From contig CAWFCZ010000008.1 in the NCBI GenBank assembly GCA_963814355.1, forward strand, positions 1 to 64,000: a DNA stretch of 64,000 nt. The letters run 5' to 3'. The notes under the pieces were generated by a model. It saw nothing but the letters and a program-made list of their open reading frames with translations, was not told the DNA's origin and searched no databases. This DNA comes from JADGOV01 sp963814355 (lineage in GTDB: Bacteria; Actinomycetota; Actinomycetes; JADGOV01). Within the stretch, counting starts at the first letter, position 1. Every line of letters starts with the position of its first letter. Shown piece by piece: positions 9,483-18,165 of this stretch. Position numbers and translations under genes: made by a program.

Positions 9483-10351
9483 GGCCACAGCGCAGCGGCC
9501 TCAGCGCGAATACCGTCCGCGAATGTACGCGGGGAGTAATCCAGGTCACGCCTGACCGGTTCGATGGAGAAGCACTTGTCTTCGGCCAGCCGCTCAATCT
9601 GCTCGGCCCGAACTCGCGGTCGTGGTACGAGACCTTCGTAGGCCTGGATGGCTTTGATCGCCGGTCGAAGAGGGACTGGCACGAGCCGCGGGCGCCGGGA
9701 GACCGCGGCGCCAGCCTCCGTGGTGATCTGTCGGAACGTCAGAGGTGTCGGCCCGGCAACGTCGTACGCCTGGCCGATCGCCACGTCGGAGGTAGCGGCG
9801 GCTACGGTCGCCCGCGCGACGTCATCGACGTGCACCGGCTGTTGCAGCCGGGAGCCGTCGCCGGGAAGCGGCAGCACTGGCAGCCGTCGGAGGAGGGTCA
9901 ACAATCGCGCCATGTTTCGATCATCCGAGGCACCGTAGATCATCGTGGGCCGCAGAATCGTCCAGTCGAGGACGCTCGACGTGATGGTCGCTTCGGCTGC
10001 GATCCGGACGGCCTTCGAGCTTGGGTTCAGGGCAGTGAAGATGGCAGTTGTCGAGAGGAAGACGGCGCGGCTCAACTGTGCATCCTCGGCGGCCGCCACA
10101 ATCGTCTCCGCGTGACCGAAACCGAGCGACACCAGATTGATCAGAACCTCGGCCTCCGCAGCGCAGAATGCGTCGTCAACGGTCTCCGGCTCCTCCATGT
10201 CGCCGTAGATCGGCGTCGCTCCCATTGTCGTCACCTGATCACTGGACAGCGAGCTGCGCACCAGGACAGCGACACGGTGTCCCTCCGACACCGCCAGCGG
10301 GACGACCCGTGACCCTAGGAAACCGCTGCCCCCCGTTATGAGAAACTTCAC
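9479..10351 (-). CDS. NAD(P)-dependent SDR-type epimerase/dehydratase
   Basis: Atypical or extended short-chain dehydrogenase of 290 residues, probably modifying a nucleotide sugar or lipid-linked sugar. The Rossmann nucleotide-binding start is KFLITGGSGFLGSRVVPLA (GxxGxxG). An IYGDMEEPETVDDAF acidic loop follows, and VFLSTTAIF and ILRPTMIYGASDDRN contain the probable catalytic Ser/Thr and YxxxN-like region; a classical YxxxK is not obvious. HVDDVARATVAA is typical of the extended SDR C-terminal part. The start is GTG 10351, sharing GTGA with the stop of the upstream glycosyltransferase, and the heparinase gene follows with another 4-bp overlap, so the three are one operon. Confidence 0.8.
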   Translation of the reverse strand: MKFLITGGSGFLGSRVVPLAVSEGHRVAVLVRSSLSSDQVTTMGATPIYGDMEEPETVDDAFCAAEAEVLINLVSLGFGHAETIVAAAEDAQLSRAVFLSTTAIFTALNPSSKAVRIAAEATITSSVLDWTILRPTMIYGASDDRNMARLLTLLRRLPVLPLPGDGSRLQQPVHVDDVARATVAAATSDVAIGQAYDVAGPTPLTFRQITTEAGAAVSRRPRLVPVPLRPAIKAIQAYEGLVPRPRVRAEQIERLAEDKCFSIEPVRRDLDYSPRTFADGIRAEAAALWP

Positions 10352-11583
10352 GGCCTGCCCCGCTCAACGACCCGACGAAGCAGATCAAGGTAGCGGCCGG
10401 CCAGCACCCGCCGGTCGTAGTGCAGCGAAACGTACTCGCGGCCTCGGCGCGCCATGCGGGCTCGAAGCTCCGGCTCAGCGGCGAGCTTCCGAATCGCCGC
10501 GGCGAGATCAGGCGGTGACTCCGGCGGCACCACCAGCCCACCCGCCCGGTGCAAGATGTCGGCGGCCTCGCCAGTCACAGCTCCGATGACCGGCTTCTCC
10601 ACGGCGAGGTACTCGAACATCTTGGACGGGATGAACGTGGCGAACAATGGCACATTGCGCAGCGGCACCAGACAGATGTCCGCCGCCTCGATCACCTCGG
10701 GCACATCACGCCGTGCGACGGCGGGCAACATCGTGACATTCGGAAGCCGCAACTCCTGTACCCGCGTTTGTAGGTGCCGCTTATCGGCGCCATCCCCCAC
10801 GAAGGCGAAGTGCACCTGCTCATCGGCAAGCTCAGCCGCAGCCTCCGCGACACTGGGCAGCCCCTGTGAGATCCCGTGCGCCCCGGCATAGACCACCAGC
10901 GTGTCCTGGTCACGTGCCCCCAGCCGGGACCGAAGGGTCTTACTCGGTTGTCGCCCACTGGGAAACCGCTCGAGATCGACGCCGTTCGGGATCGTGACGA
11001 TCTTTTCGCCAGGAATGCCACGGTCAATGATGTGACACCGGAACCCTTCCGAGACGACCACGACGGCGTCCGCAGCCCGATAAGCCGCGAGTTCCAGCAG
11101 CTCGAGGAGTCGAATCAGTAACGGGTTGCGAAGCACCCCCAGCTCAACAAATATTGCCGGCCAAAAATCTCGCACCTCAACGACCAGCCGGGCGCGTTTG
11201 ACTCGCGCCAGCCACCACGCCGCCCCAATGGAGAAGAACGTCGGGGAAGACACGATAACGACGTCCGCCGAGCCGGCTTGATGCCCGCCAAGGGCAACGC
11301 AGGTCACCGCAAATGACAGGTGAGCCAACATCTTCTTCAGGATGCGTTCGTTGGGCGTGGCATACAACCAGGTGCGGAGGACTCGGTATCCATCTCGGGT
11401 CTCTTCCCGCCGCACTGCGCCTTGGTACTCGGCAGGGATCAACCCGGTCGGATGATTGGGCATCCCGGTGAGCACCGTCACGGTGGCGCCCTCGCGGACC
11501 CATGCACTGGCCAGCTCACTCAGCCGCGCCTGCGGCGCACCCACCTCGGGCGGGAAGTAATGGGTAACGAGCAGTACCCGCAT
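10348..11583 (-). CDS. Family 4 glycosyltransferase (WbuB-like)
   Basis: GT-B sugar transferase of 411 residues, likely adding a sugar to the undecaprenyl-linked intermediate made by the adjacent WecA/MraY-like enzyme. The start MRVLLVTHYFPPEVGAPQAR and the block TGMPNHPTGLIP are characteristic of WbuB-type transferases. ARLVVEVRDFWPAIFVELG, VTIPNGVDLERFP and the donor-site region IPSKMFEYLAVEKPVIGA complete the family pattern. ATG 11583 is chosen because it overlaps the upstream stop as TGATG and begins exactly at the family's conserved N-terminus; the frame stays open further upstream but without homology. The gene is intact, unlike several neighbours. Confidence 0.88.
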   Translation of the reverse strand: MRVLLVTHYFPPEVGAPQARLSELASAWVREGATVTVLTGMPNHPTGLIPAEYQGAVRREETRDGYRVLRTWLYATPNERILKKMLAHLSFAVTCVALGGHQAGSADVVIVSSPTFFSIGAAWWLARVKRARLVVEVRDFWPAIFVELGVLRNPLLIRLLELLELAAYRAADAVVVVSEGFRCHIIDRGIPGEKIVTIPNGVDLERFPSGRQPSKTLRSRLGARDQDTLVVYAGAHGISQGLPSVAEAAAELADEQVHFAFVGDGADKRHLQTRVQELRLPNVTMLPAVARRDVPEVIEAADICLVPLRNVPLFATFIPSKMFEYLAVEKPVIGAVTGEAADILHRAGGLVVPPESPPDLAAAIRKLAAEPELRARMARRGREYVSLHYDRRVLAGRYLDLLRRVVERGRP

Positions 11584-12576
11584 CAGGCCACCGCGACCCG
11601 GTGGCGCCGTCCAAGGGCATCGGGAAGCAAAAGGTAGCCAGCGAGGAGAACGCACATCAGGGCGTCTGCGGCGAGCCGAGCCGGTAGGGATCCGAAGAGG
11701 CTCACGACACCGAGCAGGGAACAGGCGAGTACAACTGTTGTGACTAGAGCGGTCACGCGAGCGTGCGTCCAGCCGAGATGCGTTAGGCGTTGATAAGTAT
11801 GGTTGCAGTGCGGGAGGTACCACACCTCACCGGCCCGGATACGCCGAAAGAGGGTCAACGAGGTGTCGACGACGTACAGCCCAAGTGGTGCCATCACCAC
11901 CTCTATCGGAACTCCGTCGCATACAGCGATCAATGCCACCGTGGCGATCATTGCACCCAGGCCGTAGCTACCAACGTCCCCAAGGAAGATTCGAGCGTGC
12001 GGAAAGTTCCAGGGCAGGAAAATTGCGCACGCGGCCGCGGTGATCACTCCAATCGAAGTCAAGGGTGCCATGCGCAGACTCAACCCGGCAAACGCCCACA
12101 CGACACCGGTTACGATGCACTGTGATGCCGATATACCGTTTATGCCGTCCATGAAGTTGAAGGCGTTCGCAAAGCCGACTATCCATACCAGGCCGCCCAT
12201 GAGCACCGTGAGCATTACATAGCCTGACAGCGGAGCGGCTCTCAGCAGTCACCACGATGACGAGCGCCGCGGCCAGTACTTGCAGTACCAGGCGGGGTAG
12301 TGGCGGAATGCCCTCGAGGTCTTCCACCAGCCCAATGACCGCAAAGGCGCAGAGAGCTACGAGGATCGCGGCTCGCCACGGGGTCACATCTGAGGAAGCG
12401 GCCAAGCCGATCATCAGGCCCAGGACAACCGCGGTACCACCGCCTCGGGGTGTGGGCTGCGAGTGCGCGGAACGATATCCCGGGTAGTCCAAGACGGCGA
12501 GACGGCGCATCACCGCCAGCACGACCGGCTCAAGTAGCAGCGTCGTGGCAAGTGTCAGGCCCACCGGCCGAAGCAC
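11583..12576 (-). pseudogene. WecA/MraY-like phosphoglycosyl transferase, one frameshift
   Basis: Polytopic membrane enzyme that transfers a sugar-1-phosphate from a UDP-sugar to undecaprenyl phosphate, the first step of repeat-unit assembly. HSQPTPRGGGTAVVLGLMIG and LVEDLEGIPPLPRLVLQVLA form the N-terminal part. The catalytic NFMDGINGIS and FLGDVGSYGLGA motifs and the CNHTYQRLTHLGWTH region lie in the C-terminal part. One extra base near 12248-12250 separates the halves, between VIVV and LLRAAPLSGYVMLTVL. With that base removed the protein is complete. It opens the minus-strand operon with the GT4, SDR and heparinase genes and is divergent from wecB. Confidence 0.8.
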
Positions 12577-12645
12577 ACGCCGTCGCCCCCTCTTAGTCGC
12601 CGAACTCCTGAGTGCGAGACTACCGAGGGGGAGGTACTCAATACT

Positions 12646-13761
12646 GTGCGTATGCCGAAAGTCGTATGCGTCGCTGGAGCACGACCCAACTTCATGAAGA
12701 TCAAGCCTGTGTTGGACGCCCTAGAAGCTCGTGCCGCAGAGACGGTGCTGGTGCACACCGGCCAGCACTACGACGCGGCGATGAGCGACGTCTTCTTCGC
12801 CGAACTGGGGATTCGGGCGCCCGATCACGCTCTTCACGTTGGGTCGGGCAGCCATGGTGTGCAGACTGGCCGGATCATGGCCGCTTTCGAGCCACTGCTA
12901 GCGCGCCTTCGTCCCGACATCGTCGTTTGTGTGGGCGACGTCAACTCAACGTTGGCCTGCGCTATTGTCGCTGCGAAAGCTGGACCGCTTGTGGCTCATG
13001 TGGAAGCTGGACTGCGTAGTAGGGACTGGGGGATGCCCGAGGAGATCAACCGGGTAGCCACGGATCGTGTGTCAGATTACTTGTTCGCAACGTCGTCAGA
13101 TGCAGTGGATAACCTGTTGACTGAGGGTTACCGCCGCGATCAGGTCCATCTTGTCGGAAATGTGATGGTTGATAGCCTTTTGGCGAACGTGGATCGAGCG
13201 CGTCGCCGTCCGGTTCTTCAAGCGCTAGGCGTTGCCGTCGGCGCGTACGGGCTAGTAACGCTCCACCGGCCGGCCACGGTGGACGATCCGGCCGTGTTGA
13301 AGACTGTGCTGTCTGCCCTCGGCGACATCGGTCGAAGCTGCCCTCTAGTTTTTCCGGTACACCCTAGGACTCGGGCGGCGCTGAATGGTGCCACTCCCGC
13401 TGGCGTGCACCTGATCGACGCTATCGGCTATCTCGACTTTTTGGCGCTCGAAAGCCAGGCACGCATCGTGCTCACCGACTCTGGCGGCGTACAAGAGGAG
13501 ACGACGGTCCTCGGCGTGCCCTGCCTAACGCTACGCGAGAACACCGAGCGGCCGATCACTGTGCTTGAAGGTACAAACCGGGTGGTGGGGCGAGACCGGT
13601 CGGCGATCGTCACAGCGGCTGTTGACGTTCTGACGGATCCCCCCGCTCCGCGAAAGCCTGCGCTGTGGGACGGTCACGCCGGAGAACGAATCGCCGACGT
13701 TCTGCTCACCGGCGGGACGGCCCTGGAACGCCGCCGACCGACAGAACTCGCGCTGAACTGA
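12646..13761 (+). CDS. wecB: UDP-N-acetylglucosamine 2-epimerase (non-hydrolysing)
   Basis: Cytoplasmic enzyme converting UDP-GlcNAc to UDP-ManNAc, 371 residues. Family blocks are CVAGARPNFMKIKPVLDALE, VHTGQHYD, VCVGDVNSTLAC, HVEAGLRSRDWGMPEEINRV, VTLHRPATVD, FPVHPRTRAAL and VLTDSGGVQEETTVLGVPC. GTG 12646 or ATG 12652 could be the start. A GGGGGAGG purine run about 12 bases upstream is a plausible ribosome site. The gene is intact and ends 11 bp before the convergent wecC-like gene; together the two would make UDP-ManNAcA for a surface polymer. Confidence 0.92.
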   Translation: MRMPKVVCVAGARPNFMKIKPVLDALEARAAETVLVHTGQHYDAAMSDVFFAELGIRAPDHALHVGSGSHGVQTGRIMAAFEPLLARLRPDIVVCVGDVNSTLACAIVAAKAGPLVAHVEAGLRSRDWGMPEEINRVATDRVSDYLFATSSDAVDNLLTEGYRRDQVHLVGNVMVDSLLANVDRARRRPVLQALGVAVGAYGLVTLHRPATVDDPAVLKTVLSALGDIGRSCPLVFPVHPRTRAALNGATPAGVHLIDAIGYLDFLALESQARIVLTDSGGVQEETTVLGVPCLTLRENTERPITVLEGTNRVVGRDRSAIVTAAVDVLTDPPAPRKPALWDGHAGERIADVLLTGGTALERRRPTELALN

Positions 13762-13772
13762 CCAACGCCTCG

Positions 13773-15045
13773 CTACAGCGACTCAACCGACCCCTTAGTG
13801 AGCCTGTGCCTGGCATCCACGACGTGGGGCGCATGAGCTGCGACCAGATCCAGGTCGAAGGCATCGTGGTCGGTGAGTAAGACGACCTCATCGGCACTCT
13901 CGAGCTCTTCCGCCGTAAGGTCCACCCGCTGGACACGCTGATCCACGTGGCATTCCACAACATGCGGGTCTACCGCCCGCACGTCGGCTCCCAGGCGAAG
14001 CAGCTGTTCCGCGACGCTCAACGCTGGCGACTCGCGAGCGTCGCCGGTGTTCTTCTTGTACGACAACCCCAGCAACAGGATCCGGCTGCCGTTCACCGGC
14101 TTCTTGCGCTCATTCAACGAGTTGACCGTCCGACGTACCAGGTACTCGGGCATGTGGTCGTTGACATCGTTCGCCAGCTCGACAAACCGGAAGCTGTGTC
14201 CGGTCGACCGTTTCACCCGCCACGACAGGTACGACGGGTCGATCGGCAGACAATGTCCGCCAACCCCGGGTCCAGGTACGAAAGGCATAAAGCCGTACGG
14301 TTTGGTCGAAGCGGCATCAATGGCTTCCCAGACGTCGATGCCGAGCGCGTGAGCGAACATGGCGAGCTCGTTGACCAGCGCGATGTTGACGTGGCGGAAG
14401 GTGTTCTCCAGCAGCTTAGTAAGCTCCGCTTCCTTGCACCCCGACACCGCAACTGTCCGGTCCACCAAGCTGTCATAGAAGGAGCGCACCGTTGCCAGCG
14501 ACCGCGCGTCGACGCCGGCAACCACCTTGGGGGTATTGATCAGGGTCCAGGTTGGGTTACCCGGGTCGATCCTTTCCGGGCTGTACCCGAGGCAGAAATC
14601 CGTCCCGGAACTCAACCCCGAACCTTCTTCGAGTATCGGCGCCACCAGAATCCTCGGTGGTACCTGGATACGTCGTCGACTCGACGATGACAACGCTGCC
14701 GGGGCGGACGTACCGAGCCAGCGTCAGGGCAGCGGTCTCGATGTAGGAGAGGTCGGGGTTGCCCTCGCGAAGCGGCGTCGGAACCGTGATTACGGCTACC
14801 TCGAATCCGGCGCACGCGCGCGCTTCGGCGGAGGCGAGATATCGACCACCAGCCAGTGCCGCGGTCAGCAACTCGCAGTTGACGTCCTCCACGTAGGACT
14901 CGCCTGCGGAGAGCCGCTTGACGCGTGACCCGTCAACGTCGTACCCCACCACGTCGTACCCGACGTCGACAGCTCGCATGGCGAGCGGCAGGCCGACGTA
15001 GCCCTGACCCACGACGACGAGCTTGCCCCGCTTCTTCATGGCCAT
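13773..15045 (-). pseudogene. wecC: UDP-N-acetyl-D-mannosamine dehydrogenase, one frameshift
   Basis: UDP-glucose/GDP-mannose dehydrogenase family enzyme; next to wecB it most likely oxidises UDP-ManNAc to UDP-ManNAcA. The NAD-binding start is LVVVGQGYVGLPLAMRAVDV. VPTPLREGNPDLSYIETAAL, LENTFRHVNIALVNELAMFA and the catalytic-loop block GPGVGGHCLPIDPSYLSW with the active-site Cys follow, then the C-terminal NAD-like fold (RILLLGLSYKKNTGDARESP). An extra base at about 14649-14650, between TTYPGTTED and LVAPILEEGSG, splits the gene. Removing it restores a full-length enzyme of about 420 residues, so a sequencing error is possible. Confidence 0.82.
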
Positions 15046-15122
15046 ACTGTTACAGCGTCACCACGCTCCGTGGGGTCGATTCGGAGCAGTGGCGCCGGCG
15101 GAGCAATCGGTATGCCGGAAAC

Positions 15123-15609
15123 CTACGGAATGTCGACCCGCTGCAACCTCGCCGACAGATGCGGCTGCATCGGCTGCCCCATCGCCGCCATGTCGATGGC
15201 GTACATCAACTCGCTCGTCGACCAGCCCGTAGAGCCGGTGCAACGCGGACACGTCCTTCGCCGACACCGTCCGGGCCACCACATCGGTGGCCAGCTCGAC
15301 CTGCGTGCCGCGTACCTCGCCGAGGTAGACCTCGACGATCCCGGTCGGATGGGCCAGCATCACCTCGACCGTCCCGCCCTCGGCGACCCGCCAGAAGCCG
15401 GTCTCCATCGCCAACGGCCTACCGTCGTCAACCGCCCAGGTACGGCTGGAATAGGCCAGAACCGGCTTGCCGTACCACGAGAAGGAAATCTCCTGGCCGT
15501 ACACGCAGTCCTCGATGGTCGGATACACCGCTGCGCCCTGCCCCCGCCAGGTGCCCAGCAGGAAGCCGAGCGGCGCGAGGACGGCCGGCAGGTCGGGCTG
15601 GTCGCTCAC
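15123..15609 (-). pseudogene. Nitrobindin-like heme-binding protein (FABP-like), frameshifted near end
   Basis: Small beta-barrel of the nitrobindin/THAP4 heme-binding family (DUF1794). LAPLGFLLGTWRGQGAAVYP, FSWYGKPVLAYSSRTWAVDD and METGFWRVAEGG are the usual blocks. Near 15210 the frame slips after LYGLVDE; another frame continues through LMYAIDMAAMGQPMQPHLSA to VDIP and a TAG at 15125-15123, which is the expected family C-terminus. Read without correction the frame runs on to 15058 with an unrelated tail. The last strand and C-terminal residues are therefore lost, or the base is a sequence error. Confidence 0.75.
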
Positions 15610-15649
15610 ACCGACACGCTACCCAGCCCGACCCCAACCGAGGATCGAC

Positions 15650-15946
15650 CTACCCGACCTCGATAACCGCCTCGGCGACCACGCCACGCTCGGCCGAGAC
15701 AACAGCCTCGCCCTTGCCACCCGGCGCCAGCGCCCGCAGCGTCCACTTGCCGGGCGCGGCGAAGAACCGGAACCCGCCGGTCGCCGAGGTCACCACCTCC
15801 GCGGTGAACTCACCGTCGCCGTCGAGCAGCCGGACGTACGCTCCGCCGACCGGCACGCTGTCGCGGACCACCGAGCCGATGATGACCGATTCCTTCGCCA
15901 CGTCAACGTCCTCCAGAGATACCCCGCCAACGGGTGCGCCGCACAT
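15650..15946 (-). CDS. DUF1416 family protein
   Basis: Actinobacterial protein of 98 residues, found next to thiosulfate sulfurtransferase genes, with a carboxypeptidase-regulatory-like beta-sandwich. It begins MCGAPVGGVSLEDVDVAKES and has VIIGSVVRDSVPVGGAYVRL, GEFTAEVVTSATGGFRFFAA and PGKWTLRALAP, a transthyretin-like strand pattern. The start at 15946 overlaps the sseA stop by one base (TGATG), so the two are translationally coupled. The early Cys2 is notable in a sulfur operon. Its biochemical role is unknown. Confidence 0.85.
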   Translation of the reverse strand: MCGAPVGGVSLEDVDVAKESVIIGSVVRDSVPVGGAYVRLLDGDGEFTAEVVTSATGGFRFFAAPGKWTLRALAPGGKGEAVVSAERGVVAEAVIEVG

Positions 15947-16779
15947 CAGACGTCCTTCTCGATCGGCACGCCGACCAGGGAACCCCACTCGGTCCACGAG
16001 CCGTCGTAGTTCTTGACATTCGTCTCGTCGAGCAATTCGTGCAGCACGAACCAGGTGTGCGCGCTGCGCTCGCCGATCCGGCAGTACGCGATGGTGTCCT
16101 TGCCCAATTCGATGCCGGCATCGGAGTACAGCTTGGTCAGCTCGTCATCGGAGCGGAACGTGCCGTCGTCGTTGGCCGCCTTGGACCACGGGATGTTCTT
16201 CGCGGTCGGAATGTGCCCGGCCCGCTGGGACTGCTCCTGCGGCAGGTGCGCCGGCGCGAGCAGCTTCCCGGAGAACTCGTCAGGGCTGCGCACGTCGATC
16301 AGGTTCTTCTGACCGAGCGCGGCGAGCACCTCGTCCCGGAATGCCCGGATGTCGTTGTTCGGCTCCTTCGCCGTGTACGACGTGGCCGGCCGGGACACGA
16401 TCTCGTCGGTCAGCGGCCGGGATTCCAGCTCCCACTTCTTCCGGCCGCCGTCGAGCAGCTTCACCGACTCGTGGCCGTACAGCTTGAAGTACCAGTACGC
16501 ATACGACGCGAACCAGTTGTTGTTGCCGCCGTAGAGCACGACGGTGTCGTCGGTGCCGATGCCCTTCGCGGACAGCAGCTTTTCGAACGCCGCCCGGTCC
16601 ACGAAGTCGCGGCGGACCGGATCCTGCAGGTCCTGCTTCCAGTCGATCTTCACGGCTCCGGCGATGTGGTTCTTGTCGTACGCCGAGGTGTCCTCGTCCA
16701 CCTCGACCAGCACGATCTTCGGGTCATCGAGATGGCTCGATACCCAGTCGGCGTCGACGAGGACGTCGCTTCGGCTCAT
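15946..16779 (-). CDS. sseA: Thiosulfate/3-mercaptopyruvate sulfurtransferase (rhodanese)
   Basis: Two-domain rhodanese of 277 residues that moves sulfane sulfur from thiosulfate or a thiol donor to an acceptor; in actinobacteria it is linked to cysteine metabolism and often named cysA or sseA. The N-terminal inactive domain carries HIAGAVKIDWKQDLQDP and VVLYGGNNNWFASYAYWYFK. The C-terminal domain carries IDVRSPDEFSGK, GHIPTAKNIPW and the active-site loop AYCRIGERSAHTWF with the catalytic Cys. The ATG at 16779 follows a purine-rich CAGGGAGTTCAG. A short Cys-rich leader peptide and a palindromic hairpin precede it, suggesting control by cysteine supply. Confidence 0.92.
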   Translation of the reverse strand: MSRSDVLVDADWVSSHLDDPKIVLVEVDEDTSAYDKNHIAGAVKIDWKQDLQDPVRRDFVDRAAFEKLLSAKGIGTDDTVVLYGGNNNWFASYAYWYFKLYGHESVKLLDGGRKKWELESRPLTDEIVSRPATSYTAKEPNNDIRAFRDEVLAALGQKNLIDVRSPDEFSGKLLAPAHLPQEQSQRAGHIPTAKNIPWSKAANDDGTFRSDDELTKLYSDAGIELGKDTIAYCRIGERSAHTWFVLHELLDETNVKNYDGSWTEWGSLVGVPIEKDV

Positions 16780-16891
16780 ACCTGAACTCCCTGGTAGTTA
16801 TGGACGGAATGTCGTACGCACGGCAACAACACAACTGGACGGATGGGCACAGCGGGCTCCTGACGACTCGCGGAACGGGACGCGCGGATTC

Positions 16892-16909
16892 GAGACGGCG
16901 CGCCGTCTC
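16892..16909 (-). promoter_or_regulatory. Perfect palindrome between leader peptide and sseA
   Basis: GAGACGGCGCGCCGTCTC is an 18-bp perfect palindrome, able to form a 7-bp GC-rich RNA stem with a CGCG loop. It begins three bases after the stop codon of the Cys-rich leader peptide on the minus strand and lies about 110 bases before sseA. The position is what a translation-coupled attenuator or processing hairpin would need. There is no U-tract after it, so a simple intrinsic terminator is less likely. A dimeric repressor site is the alternative. Confidence 0.55.
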
Positions 16910-16912
16910 AGG

Positions 16913-16987
16913 TCAGGACGGACAGAGGCAGCTGCCGACGCGGCGGAAGTCCACCGCGCGGCGCTTCGTCAACTCTGTGGAAACCAT
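16913..16987 (-). CDS. Cys-rich leader peptide (24 aa) upstream of sseA
   Basis: A 24-codon frame starting ATG at 16987: MVSTELTKRRAV, then DFRRVGSCLCPS, then TGA. The basic KRRAVD segment followed by a CxC near the C-terminus matches the short leader peptides found upstream of sulfur and cysteine genes in actinobacteria, where ribosome pausing at Cys codons tunes the downstream gene. The ATG lies eight bases after the upstream stop with no Shine-Dalgarno; TACTAT, a TAnnnT-type -10 box, ends nine bases before it, so a leaderless or near-leaderless transcript is plausible. The call rests on motif and position; the role is inferred. Confidence 0.7.
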   Translation of the reverse strand: MVSTELTKRRAVDFRRVGSCLCPS

Positions 16988-16994
16988 GGTTGGG

Positions 16995-17750
16995 TCATAG
17001 TACGTACTTTCCCCCGGTCGCGGCGAACCGGCCCGGAACCCGAGCGGAACCGAGGCCGGCGGGCAGCACGAGAGCGTCCCCGAAGGCCTGCACCAGCACG
17101 CCCTCCGGCCGGGGCTGCACGGAGCGCAGCCGGAGCCCGAGCGGCAGGTTGACCGGTACGGCGTAGGTCAGCGCGGCCGCCAGCGTCGGGTTGAGGGCCA
17201 CGGTGCGGCCACCGGCATCGAGGGTGAAATCGCGCGGCACGATGGTGAGCCGGTGACCGTCGAGGACGATCTCGCCGAGCGCCGACCCGGCGATGCGCTG
17301 CCCGAAGACGACGGCGGCGCCGTGCAGCCGGATCCGGCCGTTCTCCTCCGAGAGCGTGATCGCCCGGTTCGGCAGCGCGGCGGCCAGATCGGCGTACCGG
17401 AGCAGCGCGGTGGCCTGCGCCGAGTCGATCGCCACGGCACCGAGCCGGCCGCGCAGCGCGTCGACCAGCCGCAGCCGGACGCCGTGCAGCCGAGCCTCGA
17501 TCCGGGCGATGAGCACCGGCCCGCGGCGCAGATCGCGGGCGGTCACCGACACGTCGGTGTAGCGGCCGCGCAGCGCCTGGATCAGGAACGGACCCCCGCC
17601 GAAGCTCACCGTGGGCGGGTCGGCCAGCGACTCGCTGCTCGCGATCCGGTCGGCGACCCGCCTGCCGGCCACCGCGGCGGCCAGCCGGTCCACCGCCACC
17701 GCGCCGGCCGCCAGCACCGCGGCGGTCTTGATCAGTACCCGGCGGAACAC
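16995..17750 (-). CDS. DUF2993 (LmeA-like) protein
   Basis: A 251-residue protein with an N-terminal hydrophobic anchor (LIKTAAVLAAGAVAVDRLAA) and a DUF2993 body, the family of mycobacterial LmeA, a cell-envelope phospholipid-binding protein. Blocks include SFGGGPFLIQALRGRYTDVS, RIEARLHGVRLRLVDALRG, VAIDSAQATALLRYADLAAA and LPLGLRLRSVQPRPEGVLVQ. GTG 17750 is chosen as start because it lies one base after the MoaD-like stop and directly before the anchor; an upstream frame extension would overlap that gene. The C-terminal stop is eight bases before the leader peptide ATG. Confidence 0.8.
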   Translation of the reverse strand: MFRRVLIKTAAVLAAGAVAVDRLAAAVAGRRVADRIASSESLADPPTVSFGGGPFLIQALRGRYTDVSVTARDLRRGPVLIARIEARLHGVRLRLVDALRGRLGAVAIDSAQATALLRYADLAAALPNRAITLSEENGRIRLHGAAVVFGQRIAGSALGEIVLDGHRLTIVPRDFTLDAGGRTVALNPTLAAALTYAVPVNLPLGLRLRSVQPRPEGVLVQAFGDALVLPAGLGSARVPGRFAATGGKYVL

Positions 17751-17751
17751 C

Positions 17752-18006
17752 TCAGCCGCCCGCGAACGGGGGAAGGACTTCGACCACGGCACCGGGCCCC
17801 AGGGCGACGTCGTGGTGCGGGCGCGCGCCGACCGGGTCACCGTCGACCAGGAAGGAACACCGGGCCAGTACGCCGGCCAGTCGATCGCCGTGGAGTTCCG
17901 CCGCCCGCGCCAAGGCGGCTGCCAGGCTGTCGGCGGGTACCCGCTCCTCGGCCAGCCCGGCCGCGGCCTTGGCCGCCGCCCAATACCGCAGCGTGACCAC
18001 GATCAC
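17752..18006 (-). CDS. MoaD/ThiS-like sulfur carrier protein
   Basis: An 84-residue ubiquitin-fold sulfur carrier starting VIVVTLRYWAAAKAAAGLAE and ending VVEVLPPFAGG. The Gly-Gly terminus is the site of thiocarboxylate formation in MoaD and ThiS, so this protein probably delivers sulfur to molybdopterin, thiamine or another cofactor. Which pathway cannot be told from sequence alone. It starts at GTG 18006, is divergent from glnR across about 160 bp, and is followed after one base by the DUF2993 gene. Confidence 0.8.
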   Translation of the reverse strand: MIVVTLRYWAAAKAAAGLAEERVPADSLAAALARAAELHGDRLAGVLARCSFLVDGDPVGARPHHDVALGPGAVVEVLPPFAGG

Positions 18007-18165
18007 GCGGGTTCCGCGCTCGATGGGGCTGCGGGAAGGGGCACGTCCGGTATTCTCTCCTCATCGGGACTCGGGCAGCGCGGCCGGAGAGCACATGAGT
18101 CAGGCCGCGGCTCAGGGTCCCGTCGCGGTTTGCGGTCCACCGACCAGTTATGGGGACATTCTGCG

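Noticed and set aside
16800..17000. Plus-strand frame opposite the sseA leader
   Set aside because: It has no ribosome site or homology, and the minus-strand leader peptide with its hairpin explains the region better.
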